Source of the DNA: Deltaproteobacteria bacterium
Lineage (GTDB): Bacteria; Desulfobacterota; Syntrophia; Syntrophales; UBA8958
Assembly (NCBI GenBank): GCA_029553375.1
Contig: JAKPCH010000059.1
Span: 34,191-98,190, forward strand
DNA: 64,000 bases
Direction: 5' to 3'
Positions 33,079-42,654 of this stretch are shown here, piece by piece; the stretch's first letter is position 1, and each line of letters opens with the position of its first letter. Made by a program: the position numbers and the translations under genes. The notes under the pieces were generated by a model. It saw only the letters and a program-made list of their open reading frames with translations. It searched no databases and was not told where the DNA came from.

Positions 33079-34512
33079 CTAAGGGGCCAGCATCCTCTTC
33101 AGGAGGTCGTTGAGGAGGCGGGGGTTGGCCTTGCCGCCCGTGGCCTTCATGGCCTGGCCGACGAAGAACCCGAAGACCTTCTCCTTGCCCGCCCGGTACT
33201 GGGCCACCTGGGCGGGATTGGCGGCGAGGATCTCCTCGATGACGGCCTTCAGGGCCCCCTCGTCGGTGATCTGGACGAGGCCCCGCTCGGCGATGATCTC
33301 CTCCGGTTCCTTCCCCGCGGCGTACATCTCCTGGAGGAGCTCCTTGGCGATCTTGCCGCTGATGGTCCCGTCCTCGATGAGGCGGATCATCCGCGCCAGG
33401 GAGGCGGCCCCGACGGGGCAGGCGTCGAAGGTCTTACCCTCCTCGTTGAGGAGTTTCAGGAGATCCCCCATGACCCAGTTGGCGGCGATCTTGGGGGCGC
33501 CGCAGAGGCGGGCCGCCTCCTCGTAATAGTCGGCCAGGGCCCGGCTCGACGTCAAGACGCCGGCGTCGTAGGCGGGGAGGCCGTATTCCTTCTGGAGGCG
33601 CTCCCTCCTGGCCATGGGCAGCTCGGGGAGGGTCTTGCGTATCTCCTCGATCCAGGTCTCGTCGATATGGACGGTCACCAGGTCGGGGTCGGGGAAGTAA
33701 CGGTAATCGTGGGCCTCCTCCTTGCCCCGCATGGGGTTGGTCACTCCCTGGCTGTCGTCCCACAGGCGGGTCTCCTGGACGATCTCCCCGCCGCCCTCCA
33801 GGATGTACTCCTGGCGCTTGATCTCGTACTCCAGGGCCCGCTGGACGTTGCGGAAGGAGTTCATGTTCTTGAGCTCCGTCCGCGTGCCGAAGGCCTCCTG
33901 ACCCTTCGGCCTCAGGGAGACGTTGGCGTCGCAGCGGAAGCTCCCCTCCTCCATGTTCCCGTCGCAGATCCCCAGGTAAACGAGGATCTCGTGGAGGGCC
34001 CGCAGGTACGCCGCCGCCTCCTCGGCGCTGTGGATGTCCGGTTCGCTGACGATCTCGATGAGGGGGACGCCCGTGCGGTTGAGATCGACGTAGCTGTAGG
34101 GGTTATGCTCGTCGTGGATGAGCTTCCCCGCGTCCTCCTCCATGTGGATCCTCGTGATGCCGATCCTCTTCTTCCCCGCCGCCGTCTCGACGATGAGGTG
34201 ACCGTCCTCGGCCAGGGGCAGGGCGTACTGGGAGATCTGGTAGCCCTTGGGGAGGTCGGGGTAGAAGTAGTTCTTCCGGGCGAAGCGGTTGTAGGTGTTG
34301 ATGCGGCAATTGGTGGCCAGGGCCATCTTGACGGCGAACTCCACCACCTTCCTGTTAAGGACGGGCAGGACCCCCGGCATCCCCAGGCAGACGGGGCAGG
34401 TGTTGGTGTTGGGGGGGGCGCCGAAGGCGGTGGAACAGGCGCAGAAGATCTTGGAGGACGTCAGGAGCTGGGCGTGGACCTCCAGGCCGATGACGGGTTC
34501 GTATTCCATCAC
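33079..34512 (-). CDS. gatB: Asp/Glu-tRNA amidotransferase subunit B
   Basis: This 477-residue protein starts [21 protein letters not shown] and has the Zn site CAC...[19 protein letters not shown] and the conserved [17 protein letters not shown]. The C-terminal YqeY-like tail domain binds tRNA. GatB activates the side-chain carboxylate of mischarged Asp-tRNA(Asn) or Glu-tRNA(Gln) for amidation. Its start overlaps the gatA stop by 4 nt. Confidence 0.96.
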   Translation of the reverse strand: MMEYEPVIGLEVHAQLLTSSKIFCACSTAFGAPPNTNTCPVCLGMPGVLPVLNRKVVEFAVKMALATNCRINTYNRFARKNYFYPDLPKGYQISQYALPLAEDGHLIVETAAGKKRIGITRIHMEEDAGKLIHDEHNPYSYVDLNRTGVPLIEIVSEPDIHSAEEAAAYLRALHEILVYLGICDGNMEEGSFRCDANVSLRPKGQEAFGTRTELKNMNSFRNVQRALEYEIKRQEYILEGGGEIVQETRLWDDSQGVTNPMRGKEEAHDYRYFPDPDLVTVHIDETWIEEIRKTLPELPMARRERLQKEYGLPAYDAGVLTSSRALADYYEEAARLCGAPKIAANWVMGDLLKLLNEEGKTFDACPVGAASLARMIRLIEDGTISGKIAKELLQEMYAAGKEPEEIIAERGLVQITDEGALKAVIEEILAANPAQVAQYRAGKEKVFGFFVGQAMKATGGKANPRLLNDLLKRMLAP

Positions 34513-35966
34513 AGTCTCGGTCTCCTTACCTCGCGGGGCATGAGGGTCGAAAGGGCCGACCCGATCTGGATGAGCCTCCCCTCCTCGAAATGGGGGGCCA
34601 GGAACTGGACGCCGACGGGCAGCCCCTCGCCGGTGAAGCCGCAGGGGACGGAGATGCCCGGGATGCCCGCCAGGTTGGCCGAGATGGTGAAGATGTCGGA
34701 GAGGTACATCTGTATGGGGTCGTCGAGCTTTTCCCCGAGGCGGAAGGCCGCCGTGGGTGTCGTCGGGGTGAGGATCACGTCGCAGAGGGCGAAGACCCGG
34801 TCGAAATCCTCCCGGATGAGGGCCCGGACCTGGGAGGCCTTCTTGTAGTAGGCCTCGTAGTAGCCCGAGGAGAGGACGTAGGTGCCGATGATGATGCGAC
34901 GCTTCACCTCGGCCCCGAACCCGGCGGAACGGGTCTTCTTATACATCTCCAAAAGATCCCGGGGATCCTCGGCGCGGAAACCGTAACGGACGCCGTCGTA
35001 CCGCGCCAGGTTCGAGCTGGCCTCGGCGGGGGCGATGATGTAGTAGACGGCCACGCAGTACTTCGTGTGGGGGAGGGAGACCTCGATCAGCTTCGCCCCG
35101 CTCCCCTCCAGGGCCCGCGCGGCCCCCTCCACGGCCGCCCTCACCTCGGGGTCTATCCCCTCCATGAAGTACTCCCGGGGGATACCGATCTTCCAGCCCT
35201 CCACGGACCGGTCGAGAAAGGCCCGGTAGTCCGGGATCTCCACGGGCACGGAGGTCGATTCCCGGGGATCGTGCCCGGCGATGACGTTCATGAGGATGGC
35301 GCAGTCCCGAACGTCCTTCGTGAAGGGCCCGATCTGATCCAGGGACGAGGCGAAGGCCACGAGGCCGAACCGGGACACGCGGCCGTAAGTCGGTTTCATG
35401 CCGACGACGCCGCAGAGGGCGGCTGGCTGCCTGATGGAGCCCCCCGTGTCGGAGCCGATGGCGGCGGCGCACTCGTCGGCGGCCACGGCGGCGGCGGATC
35501 CGCCGCTCGATCCCCCCGGTATCCGCTCGAGGTCCCAGGGGTTGCGGGTGACGCCGAAGTAGGACGTCTCCGTCGAAGAGCCCATGGCGAATTCGTCCAT
35601 GTTCGTCTTACCCGTGAAAACGGCCCCCGCGGCCCTAAGCCTCGCCACGACCGTGGCGTCGTAGGGGGGGCGGAAGTTCTCCAGGATGCGGGAGGCGCAG
35701 GTGGTGGGGAAGCCCCGGGTGCAGCAGATGTCCTTGAGGGCGATGGGGACCCCCGTCAGGGGCCCGATGCGCCCCTCCCTGATGGACCGGTCCGCCTCCT
35801 CGGCCTGGGCGTAGGCCGTCTCCTTCATGAGGGAGATGTAGGCGTGGACCCGGTCTTCCACGGCCTCGATGCGCCGGTAATAGGCGTCGAGGACCTCGCG
35901 GGCCGTCGTCTCGCCGGAGACGAGCTTCTCGTGGAGCTCGTGGACCGTCAGTTCGTAAAGTTCCAT
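34509..35966 (-). CDS. gatA: Asp/Glu-tRNA amidotransferase subunit A
   Basis: This 485-residue amidase-signature enzyme has the catalytic Lys in ALKDI, the Ser-cis-Ser pair in [33 protein letters not shown], and the family start [16 protein letters not shown]. It releases ammonia from glutamine or asparagine and channels it to GatB. The order gatC-gatA-gatB with a 10-nt gap and a 4-nt overlap fits a single translation-coupled operon. Confidence 0.96.
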   Translation of the reverse strand: MELYELTVHELHEKLVSGETTAREVLDAYYRRIEAVEDRVHAYISLMKETAYAQAEEADRSIREGRIGPLTGVPIALKDICCTRGFPTTCASRILENFRPPYDATVVARLRAAGAVFTGKTNMDEFAMGSSTETSYFGVTRNPWDLERIPGGSSGGSAAAVAADECAAAIGSDTGGSIRQPAALCGVVGMKPTYGRVSRFGLVAFASSLDQIGPFTKDVRDCAILMNVIAGHDPRESTSVPVEIPDYRAFLDRSVEGWKIGIPREYFMEGIDPEVRAAVEGAARALEGSGAKLIEVSLPHTKYCVAVYYIIAPAEASSNLARYDGVRYGFRAEDPRDLLEMYKKTRSAGFGAEVKRRIIIGTYVLSSGYYEAYYKKASQVRALIREDFDRVFALCDVILTPTTPTAAFRLGEKLDDPIQMYLSDIFTISANLAGIPGISVPCGFTGEGLPVGVQFLAPHFEEGRLIQIGSALSTLMPREVRRPRL

Positions 35967-35976
35967 GACAACCCCG

Positions 35977-36264
35977 TCACTCGATCACCCGCGGGACGCG
36001 GAAGAACTGTCCCCGGGGATCCGGGGCGTTGGCCAGGGACTCCCCCTCCCCGAGGGACGGTTTGACCTCGTCGTCCCGGAAGGCGTTGTAGAGGACCGTG
36101 GCGTGGGTCATGGGCTCCACGCCCTTCGTGTCCAGGGCGTTGAGCATCTCCATGTACATGAGGATGTCGTTGAGCTGGATGGTGAACTTACCGATCTGAT
36201 CCTCGGGGAACTCGAGGCGCGCCAGGTGGGCGACGTGCCGGACCTCTTCCTGGGTAATCTTCAA
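35977..36264 (-). CDS. gatC: Asp/Glu-tRNA amidotransferase subunit C
   Basis: This 95-residue protein starts [19 protein letters not shown], the hallmark of GatC, which wraps around GatA and stabilises the complex. The C-terminal LREDEVKPSL-like segment is present as [24 protein letters not shown] lies upstream of the ATG. It is 11 nt from the HDAC-like gene. Confidence 0.94.
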   Translation of the reverse strand: MKITQEEVRHVAHLARLEFPEDQIGKFTIQLNDILMYMEMLNALDTKGVEPMTHATVLYNAFRDDEVKPSLGEGESLANAPDPRGQFFRVPRVIE

Positions 36265-36275
36265 ATCCTCACCTC

Positions 36276-37331
36276 CTAAAAGACCCGCCAGAGGGGCGTG
36301 ATCTCCTCCCGGACCCGCCGGATGACGGCCTCCTTCTCCCCCGCCGCCTCCCCTTCCAGGCGGGCGATCTCGGCGGACGGAAAGGTCTGGAGGCCCGCCA
36401 TCTCCCTCAGGACCGCCCGGACCGACGAGGTGACGCCCCCCTTGTGGTAGCCGCCCTCGAGGACGCCCACGAGGCGCCCCCGGCAGGAAGCGTCGGCGAT
36501 GTCGAGGAGGATGCGCGTCATGGCCGCGTAACCGTCCTCCGTGACCCGCATGTCCCCCAGGGGATCCATGTGATAGCTGTCGAACCCGGCGGAGAGGAGG
36601 ATCAACTCCGGCCGGAAGGACAGGGCCACGGGCTTGAGGAGACCGGTGAAGGCCCTCACGTACACGGCGTCGTCGCTCCTCGCCTTGAGGGGCACGTTGA
36701 TGGTGTAACCCTTGCCCTCGCCCGACCCGAGCTCCCTCACCCCCCCCGTGCCGGGGTAGGCCGGGTACTGGTGCACAGAGAAATACAGGACCCTGTTGTC
36801 GCCGTAGAAGATTTCCTGGGTGCCGTCGCCGTGGTGGAGATCCCAGTCGACGATGAGGATCCTCTTCAGGCCGTGCCTGGACAGGGCGTAACGGGCGGCG
36901 ATGGCGATATTGTTGAAGATGCAGAAGCCGGCGGCGCGGTGGCGGCTCGCGTGGTGTCCCGGGGGACGGACCAGGGCCATGGCGTTGTCCACCTCCGCCG
37001 CCATCACGGCGTCCAGGGCGTTCAGGAGACCGCCCACGGCCAGTTTCGCCGTGTCGTAGGACTCGGGGGTGGTCTGGGTATCCGGGTCGAGGGAATAGTA
37101 GTTCATCTTCGCCGTGGAGGCGATGAAGTCGATGTAGGTACGGTCATGGACGAGGGCGATCTCGTCGTGGTCGGCGTGGCGCGCCGGCAGGGGGACGAAC
37201 CGCCCCTTCATGTCGGGGCCGTCCAGCATGGCGTAGATGGCCTCGAGACGCTCGGGGGACTCGGGGTGGTAAAACCCCTCCCCGTGGCGCAGGTATCTAT
37301 CGTCCCTGACGATGCCCGTCCTTCTTTCCAT
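36276..37331 (-). CDS. Histone deacetylase-family (AcuC/APAH-like) amidohydrolase
   Basis: This 351-residue arginase/deacetylase-fold protein has [25 protein letters not shown], with the catalytic His pair, and the metal ligands in [16 protein letters not shown] and [14 protein letters not shown]. Family members deacetylate lysines in proteins such as acetyl-CoA synthetase or small acetylated amines. It is the first gene of the gatCAB-mtnA operon. The target is unknown. Confidence 0.88.
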   Translation of the reverse strand: MERRTGIVRDDRYLRHGEGFYHPESPERLEAIYAMLDGPDMKGRFVPLPARHADHDEIALVHDRTYIDFIASTAKMNYYSLDPDTQTTPESYDTAKLAVGGLLNALDAVMAAEVDNAMALVRPPGHHASRHRAAGFCIFNNIAIAARYALSRHGLKRILIVDWDLHHGDGTQEIFYGDNRVLYFSVHQYPAYPGTGGVRELGSGEGKGYTINVPLKARSDDAVYVRAFTGLLKPVALSFRPELILLSAGFDSYHMDPLGDMRVTEDGYAAMTRILLDIADASCRGRLVGVLEGGYHKGGVTSSVRAVLREMAGLQTFPSAEIARLEGEAAGEKEAVIRRVREEITPLWRVF

Positions 37332-37412
37332 TTCCGCCTCCCTCGCGACGACGTGGAGGCTTCTACCACAAAAGGAGGCGCCGATGCAAAGGGAAAGGGC
37401 CCGCGAATTTTG

Positions 37413-37440
37413 TTGACACCCCCTTGGGGCTCCATATAAG
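37413..37440 (+). promoter_or_regulatory. Sigma-70-like promoter of tatA-tatC-mrcA
   Basis: TTGACA (37413-37418), a 16-nt spacer and TATAAG (37435-37440) lie 35 nt upstream of the tatA ATG. Both boxes are close to consensus. Confidence 0.65.
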
Positions 37441-37474
37441 ATTCCGCCCTGATTCTTTTGGAGACATTCGGACC

Positions 37475-37723
37475 ATGTTCGGTATCGGCCTTCCGGAATT
37501 GATCGTCATCGCCATCGTGGCCCTCTTGGTCGTGGGACCCAAGAGGCTCCCGGACCTGGCCAAGTCCCTAGGCCAGGGGCTGAGCGAGTTTCGCCGGGCC
37601 GCCGACGGGTTGACGACGTCCGTGAAGGAGACCCTCAAGGAGGAGGACGGGGAAGAGACGGGGAAAGAGGGGAAAGAAGGGAAGACCGCCCCGGCGGCGG
37701 ACGACGCCCCCCCCAAGACCTGA
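37475..37723 (+). CDS. tatA: Twin-arginine translocase subunit TatA/B
   Basis: The ATG at 37475 ([33 protein letters not shown]-type start) replaces the longer track start, whose first 17 codons include the promoter. The 82-residue protein has one N-terminal transmembrane helix, the GPKRLPD hinge, an amphipathic helix and a charged, disordered tail. FxxxGxPE-type starts occur in both TatA and TatB, so the exact paralogue is open. TatC is encoded next. Confidence 0.9.
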   Translation: MFGIGLPELIVIAIVALLVVGPKRLPDLAKSLGQGLSEFRRAADGLTTSVKETLKEEDGEETGKEGKEGKTAPAADDAPPKT

Positions 37724-37746
37724 GCCCCTTGACCTCCCCTCACCCC

Positions 37747-38505
37747 ATGGCAGAGAGACCAGAAGAGGAAAAACAGCCCCTCACGGCCCACCTGGCGGAG
37801 CTGAGGCAGCGCCTCATCAACTGCCTCGTCGCCATCGGCGTGGGCTTCCTCGCCTGTTACTATCTCAAGGAGGAGCTCTTCAAGATCATCACCCGACCCC
37901 TGGCCCAGGTCCTGCCCAAGGACAGCCACATGATCTTCACCGGCCTCCCCGAGGCCTTTTTCATCTACATGAAGATCGCCTTCTTCGCCTCCCTCTTCCT
38001 CACGAGCCCCTACACCCTCTATCAGGTCTGGCGCTTCATCTCCCCGGGCCTCTACCCCTCGGAGAAACGTTACGTCGTCCCCTTCGTCGTCTCCTCGACC
38101 CTCCTCTTCGTCGGGGGGGTCCTCTTTTGCTACTTCCTGGCCCTGCCCCCGGCCTTCGCCTTCTTCATCGAATTCTCGACGGATTTTCTCAGACCGATGA
38201 TCTCCTTCCGGGAGTACCTCTCCTTTTCCCTCAAGATGCTTTTGGCCTTCGGACTCTGTTTCGAGCTCCCCGTCTTCATCTTCTTCATGGCGAAGATCGG
38301 CATCGTCTCCTCCCGGGGCCTGGTCAAACAGAGGCGTTACGCCATCCTCGTGATCTTCATCGTGGCGGCGGTCCTCACCCCCTCACCCGACGCCTTCAGC
38401 CAGATCCTCCTCGCCGTCCCCTTGATGGTCCTCTACGAGATCAGCGTCCTTTTGGCCCGCTTCGCCGAACGTAAAAAAGAAGGAGCCTCCGAGGTCGGTT
38501 CATGA
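37747..38505 (+). CDS. tatC: Twin-arginine translocase subunit TatC
   Basis: This polytopic protein of 252 residues (from ATG 37747; TTG 37729 would add six) has six transmembrane segments and the conserved HLAELRQRLI near its start, then SPYTLYQVWRFISPGLYPSEKR and FGLCFELPVFIFF. It forms the signal-peptide receptor of the Tat pathway, which exports folded and cofactor-bearing proteins. It overlaps the PBP gene by 4 nt (ATGA). Confidence 0.94.
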   Translation: MAERPEEEKQPLTAHLAELRQRLINCLVAIGVGFLACYYLKEELFKIITRPLAQVLPKDSHMIFTGLPEAFFIYMKIAFFASLFLTSPYTLYQVWRFISPGLYPSEKRYVVPFVVSSTLLFVGGVLFCYFLALPPAFAFFIEFSTDFLRPMISFREYLSFSLKMLLAFGLCFELPVFIFFMAKIGIVSSRGLVKQRRYAILVIFIVAAVLTPSPDAFSQILLAVPLMVLYEISVLLARFAERKKEGASEVGS

Positions 38506-40514
38506 AACATCATTCAAGAAACAGGGGCTTTGCGACCATCGTCATCATCGCCGCCGTGGCCGTGGTCTCCCTGATCCTCATCGGGGCGGCCCTGCTCGTC
38601 TATCTCCTCGTGGTGGATCTTCCTTCCGTCGCCACCCTGAAGGACTACCGTCCCAGCATCGCCACCCGCGTCTACGCCGACAACAACGAGCTCGTGGACG
38701 AGTTCTTCCTCGAGGACCGCAAGATCATCCGGGTCGCCGACCTGCCCAAGTTCGTCATCCACGCCTTCGTGGCCGCCGAGGACAGCCGCTTCTTCGAGCA
38801 CCGGGGCATAGACCCCCAGAGTATCTCCCGGGCCTTTCTCAAGAACCTGGGGGCGGGGCGGATCGTCCAGGGGGGGAGCACCATCACCCAGCAGGTGGCC
38901 AAGAGCCTCTTCCTGACGCCCGAGCGGAGCTACACCCGCAAGTTGAAGGAGGCGATCCTGGCCTACAAGATCGACCACTACCTGACGAAGGAGGAGATCC
39001 TCAACCTCTACCTCAACCAGATCTACCTCGGCCACGGCACTTACGGGATCGAGGCCGCCGCCCAGGGTTACTTCGGCAAGAGCGCCCGCCAGCTGACCCT
39101 CCCCGAGGCGGCCATGCTCGCCGGCCTCCCCAAGGCCCCCAGCACCTACTCACCCTTCACGAACCCCGAGAGGGCCCGCCAGCGCCAGGCCTACGTCCTG
39201 GAGAGGATGTACGAGGACGGCTACATCACCCAGCAGGAGAGGGAGCGGGCCCTCAACACACCCCTCGTCCTCAGGTCCGTGCGGCCCAAGGAGAAGATCG
39301 CCCCCTACTTCGTCGAGGAGGTCCGCCGTTACATCCTGAGCCGCTACGGGAGCGACGTCCTCTACAAGGAAGGCCTCGAGGTCTACACGACCCTGAACAT
39401 CTCCATGCAGAAGGCGGCCCGTGACGCCGTCGAGCGGGGTCTTAGGGAACTAGAGGACCGCCAGAAATACGAACGGGGCCTCGTCCAGGGGGCCCTTTTG
39501 GCCATGGACGCCCGGACGGGGGCCATCAAGGCCATGGTGGGGGGGAGGGACTTCACCAAGAGCGAGTTCAACCGCGCCACCCAGTCCCGGAGGCAGCCGG
39601 GGTCGGCCTTCAAGCCCTTCATCTACACCGCCGCCTTCGACAAGGGACTGACGCCCGTGACGACCGTCATGGACGAGCCCATCGAATTCCCCGACCCCTC
39701 GAGTCCCGACGGGATGTGGCGGCCGAAAAACTTCGACGGCAAGTACAACGGTCCCACCACCCTGAGGACCGCCATCGTCCAATCCCGGAACGTCGTGACC
39801 GTCAAGGTCCTCAGGGAGATCGGCGTGGACTACGCCGCCGCCTACGCGGCGAACATGGGGATCACCTCCCCCCTGACGAAGAACCTCTCCCTGGCCCTCG
39901 GTTCCTCGGGGGTCACCCTCCTGGAGATGGTGAGGGCCTACGGGGTCCTGGCCAACCAGGGCAGAAGAGTCACACCCTTCTTCATCACCAGGATCGTCGA
40001 CCGGACGGGCCACATCTTCGAGGAGAACCAGGTCAAGGTGGAACAGGTGATCGACCCCCGCATCGCCTTCATCTCCACCTACATCATGCAGGACGTGGTG
40101 GAGAGCGGCACGGGGCGCCGCGTCAGGGGTATCGGCCGCCCCGTGGCGGGCAAGACGGGCACGACGAACGACGTGCGGGACGCCTGGTTCATCGGCTTCA
40201 CCCCCTCCCTCGTGGCGGGGGTCTGGGTCGGCTTCGACCAGGAGCGGCCCCTGGGGCACCAGGAGGTAGGCGGCCGGGCGGCGGCGCCCATCTGGCTGTA
40301 TTTCATGGAGAAGGCCCTGGCGGGCACCCCCGTCGAGACCTTCCCCGTGCCGGAGGGCATCGTCTTCGCCCGCGTCGGCGCCAGGGGGGACCCCGAAGGC
40401 GGGGCCAGGGGCTACATCTACGAGTGTTTCCTCGAGGGGACGGTGCCGGAGAACCTGACCCCCATCAGCCCAAGGGACGTCGGCCCGGCGAGGAGGGAAG
40501 AGGAGGAGGAATAA
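38502..40514 (+). CDS. mrcA: Penicillin-binding protein 1A-type bifunctional glycosyltransferase/transpeptidase
   Basis: This 670-residue protein has a short cytoplasmic tail, one membrane helix (IVIIAAVAVVSLILIG), a GT51 domain with EDSRFFEHRGID and GGSTITQQVAKSLFL, and a transpeptidase domain with the active Ser in QPGSAFKPF, SRN, and KTG in AGKTGTTND. It polymerises and cross-links peptidoglycan. It is shorter than E. coli PBP1A (850 residues), lacking most of the extra periplasmic insert. The acidic EEEEE end is unusual but natural. It converges with ftsH with a 5-nt gap. Confidence 0.92.
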   Translation: MKHHSRNRGFATIVIIAAVAVVSLILIGAALLVYLLVVDLPSVATLKDYRPSIATRVYADNNELVDEFFLEDRKIIRVADLPKFVIHAFVAAEDSRFFEHRGIDPQSISRAFLKNLGAGRIVQGGSTITQQVAKSLFLTPERSYTRKLKEAILAYKIDHYLTKEEILNLYLNQIYLGHGTYGIEAAAQGYFGKSARQLTLPEAAMLAGLPKAPSTYSPFTNPERARQRQAYVLERMYEDGYITQQERERALNTPLVLRSVRPKEKIAPYFVEEVRRYILSRYGSDVLYKEGLEVYTTLNISMQKAARDAVERGLRELEDRQKYERGLVQGALLAMDARTGAIKAMVGGRDFTKSEFNRATQSRRQPGSAFKPFIYTAAFDKGLTPVTTVMDEPIEFPDPSSPDGMWRPKNFDGKYNGPTTLRTAIVQSRNVVTVKVLREIGVDYAAAYAANMGITSPLTKNLSLALGSSGVTLLEMVRAYGVLANQGRRVTPFFITRIVDRTGHIFEENQVKVEQVIDPRIAFISTYIMQDVVESGTGRRVRGIGRPVAGKTGTTNDVRDAWFIGFTPSLVAGVWVGFDQERPLGHQEVGGRAAAPIWLYFMEKALAGTPVETFPVPEGIVFARVGARGDPEGGARGYIYECFLEGTVPENLTPISPRDVGPARREEEEE

Positions 40515-40519
40515 CCCCC

Positions 40520-42322
40520 CTAAGGGCGGCCCTCCATGAGGGCCTTGATCTCCTCCCCGTCCACCTTTTCCTTCTCCAGGAGGAGACGGGCCCCCGCCTC
40601 GAGAACGGCCCGTTTCTCCGAGAGGATGGCCAGGGCGCGGGCGTACTGTTCGTCGATGATCCGCCGGACCTCGGCGTCGACGGCCTGGGCCGTCGCCTCG
40701 CTGAACTCCCCTGCCTGCCGCGGCCCGATCTCGAGGAAGCGGTTCTGCCTTTCCCGGGCTAGATAGACCTGGCCGAGGGCATCGCTCATGCCGTATTCCA
40801 TGATCATGCTCCGGGCCGTCTCCGTGGCCCGGGCCAGGTCGTTGTGGGCCCCCGTGGATATGTCCCCGAAGACGAGGGCCTCCGCCGCCCGTCCCCCGAG
40901 GAGGGTGGCGATCTTGTTGAGGAGTTCCGTCTTCTTCATGAGGAAACGGTCCTCCGTGGGGACCTGCATGGTGTAGCCCAAGGCGGCGATGCCCCGGGGG
41001 ATGATGGAGATCTTCTGGACCGGATCCGTCCCCGGGAGGGACAGGGCCACCAGGGCGTGACCCATCTCATGGAAGGCGACGATCTCCCGTTCCTGGGCGT
41101 TGATGAGGCGGTTTTTCTTCTCGAGGCCGGCGATGATCCTCTCCACCGCCTCCTCGAACTCGGCCATACCCACGGCCTGCTTGTTGTGGCGCACCGCCAG
41201 GAGGGCCGCCTCGTTCACCATGTTGGCCAGGTCGGCCCCCACCATCCCCGGGGTCATGTTGGCCAGCTTCTCCACGTCCACGTCGGGGGCCAGGCGGACC
41301 TTCTTCAGGTGGACCCGCAGGATCTCCTCGCGGCCCTTCTTGTCCGGCCTGTCCACCAGGACGTGGCGATCGAAGCGGCCCGCCCTCAGGAGGGCGGGAT
41401 CGAGGATCTCCGGGCGGTTCGTGGCCGCCATGAGGATCACCCCCACCTTGGGGTCGAAACCGTCCATCTCCACCAAGAGCTGGTTCAGGGTCTGCTCCCG
41501 CTCGTCATGCCCCCCGATCCCTCCGAACCCCCGGGCCTTGCCCAGGGCGTCGAGCTCGTCGATGAAGATGATGCACGGGGCCTTCTGCTTGGCCTGGACG
41601 AAGAGATCCCTGACCCGGGCGGCCCCCATGCCGACGAACATCTCCACGAACTCGGAGCCGCTGATGCTGAAGAAGGGGACCCCGCTCTCGCCCGCCACGG
41701 CCTTGGCCAGGAGGGTCTTGCCCGTCCCCGGGGGGCCGACGAGGAGGATCCCCTTGGGGATCCGCCCCCCCAACTCGGTGAACCTCCCCGGGTTCTTGAG
41801 GAAATCGATGATCTCCATCAGCTCCTGCTTGGCCTCGTCGACGCCGGCGACGTCCTTGAAGGTGACGTTCAGGTCCCCCTCCATGTAGATCTTGGCCTTC
41901 TTACCCAGGGTCATGAATCCCGCCTGCTGGCTACCGATGCGCCTCATCATCAGGTACCAGACGCCGACGAACAGAAGAATCGGGAACACCCAGGAAAAGA
42001 GATCCCGCAGGAAGGTGGATTCGATCTCCCCCTTGAAGACGACGGGATACTTCTCCAGCATCGCCGACAGCTCGGGGTCGACGCGGATGGTCCTGAACAG
42101 GACCGTCTCGTCCGGTTTACCCCCCTCGACCCTCATCTTCCCCTGGATCTGATTGGCCGAGACGGCGATCTCTGTTATGCGGCCGCTCTTGAGGAGATTG
42201 AGAAACTGGCTGTAGGGGATGGTCTTGATGGCGAGGAGCGAGGCCAGGTAACCCTGGATGATGAATACCAGCCAGATGCCGAGAAGGACGTACCAAAGGG
42301 AGAAACGATGCCTCTTTTCCAT
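40520..42322 (-). CDS. ftsH: ATP-dependent zinc metalloprotease FtsH
   Basis: This 600-residue membrane protease has two N-terminal membrane helices flanking a small periplasmic domain and an AAA+ domain with Walker A GPPGTGKT, Walker [12 protein letters not shown] and the second region of homology ([20 protein letters not shown]). The M41 zinc site is HEMGH, with Met where most FtsH have Ala. The aspartate ligand is in GAHNDL. It degrades membrane and regulatory proteins. It is transcribed alone, divergent from the ilv operon. Confidence 0.95.
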   Translation of the reverse strand: MEKRHRFSLWYVLLGIWLVFIIQGYLASLLAIKTIPYSQFLNLLKSGRITEIAVSANQIQGKMRVEGGKPDETVLFRTIRVDPELSAMLEKYPVVFKGEIESTFLRDLFSWVFPILLFVGVWYLMMRRIGSQQAGFMTLGKKAKIYMEGDLNVTFKDVAGVDEAKQELMEIIDFLKNPGRFTELGGRIPKGILLVGPPGTGKTLLAKAVAGESGVPFFSISGSEFVEMFVGMGAARVRDLFVQAKQKAPCIIFIDELDALGKARGFGGIGGHDEREQTLNQLLVEMDGFDPKVGVILMAATNRPEILDPALLRAGRFDRHVLVDRPDKKGREEILRVHLKKVRLAPDVDVEKLANMTPGMVGADLANMVNEAALLAVRHNKQAVGMAEFEEAVERIIAGLEKKNRLINAQEREIVAFHEMGHALVALSLPGTDPVQKISIIPRGIAALGYTMQVPTEDRFLMKKTELLNKIATLLGGRAAEALVFGDISTGAHNDLARATETARSMIMEYGMSDALGQVYLARERQNRFLEIGPRQAGEFSEATAQAVDAEVRRIIDEQYARALAILSEKRAVLEAGARLLLEKEKVDGEEIKALMEGRP

Positions 42323-42385
42323 GGGTTTTTATTAACAGACCTCCGAGGGATAGACAAGGGGTTTGTGCCCCCGCCCAAAAAAAGC

Positions 42386-42414
42386 TTGACAAAAGGGATA
42401 AACAGTCGTAAACG
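42386..42414 (+). promoter_or_regulatory. Promoter of the ilv operon
   Basis: TTGACA (42386-42391), a 17-nt spacer and TAAACG (42409-42414) lie about 29 nt upstream of the leader-peptide ATG. Transcription would begin near 42421, inside the leader described next. Confidence 0.6.
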
Positions 42415-42442
42415 CCCTGCATTCTGAAAATTGGTCCAAAAG

Positions 42443-42529
42443 ATGACTTTCACGGCAAAGAAGATAGACGTACCGCGGGGTGTCGTAGTCGTTATCGTAG
42501 GCGGGGGGACCGCTGCTCGGTGCGTCTGA
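42443..42529 (+). CDS. Branched-chain amino acid leader peptide (attenuator peptide)
   Basis: This 28-codon ORF, too short for the track, starts with ATG at 42443 and ends with TGA. Its middle has six consecutive branched-chain codons, GTC GTA GTC GTT ATC GTA (VVVVIV), plus extra Ile and Val before and after. It lies between a promoter and a rho-independent terminator, directly ahead of ilvB. This is the layout of ivbL/ilvL peptides in enterobacteria, in which ribosome stalling on uncharged tRNA(Val) or tRNA(Ile) prevents terminator formation. The ribosome-binding site is weak, which is common for short leader peptides. Confidence 0.75.
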   Translation: MTFTAKKIDVPRGVVVVIVGGGTAARCV

Positions 42530-42542
42530 GGGCGTAAGATCG

Positions 42543-42574
42543 AGCCGCGGGCCCCTGAACCCCGCGGCTTTTTT
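42543..42574 (+). terminator. Attenuator terminator 1 of the ilv leader
   Basis: AGCCGCGGG (42543-42551) and CCCGCGGCT (42561-42569) form a perfect 9-bp GC-rich stem with a 9-nt loop and run straight into TTTTTT. It lies 14 nt after the leader-peptide stop. The CCGCGGGG in the leader (42473-42480) is complementary to the 3' arm, so alternative pairing is possible. Confidence 0.8.
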
Positions 42575-42582
42575 AACAGTCG

Positions 42583-42617
42583 AAAAAGCCGCATTCGGAA
42601 AGATTGCGGCTTTTTTT
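42583..42617 (+). terminator. Second terminator of the ilv leader
   Basis: AAAAAGCCGCA (42583-42593) and TGCGGCTTTTT (42605-42615) form an 11-bp stem with an 11-nt loop and a T7 tract. It is 38 nt upstream of the ilvB start. It follows terminator 1 with only 8 nt between, giving tandem terminators. Confidence 0.7.
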
Positions 42618-42654
42618 ATTGAGGCGAAAAAACAATCCCAAGGAGGTGTCAACA

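Noticed and set aside
40844-42427. 527-residue ORF antisense to ftsH
   Set aside because: Shadow of a clear FtsH; composition is non-protein-like.
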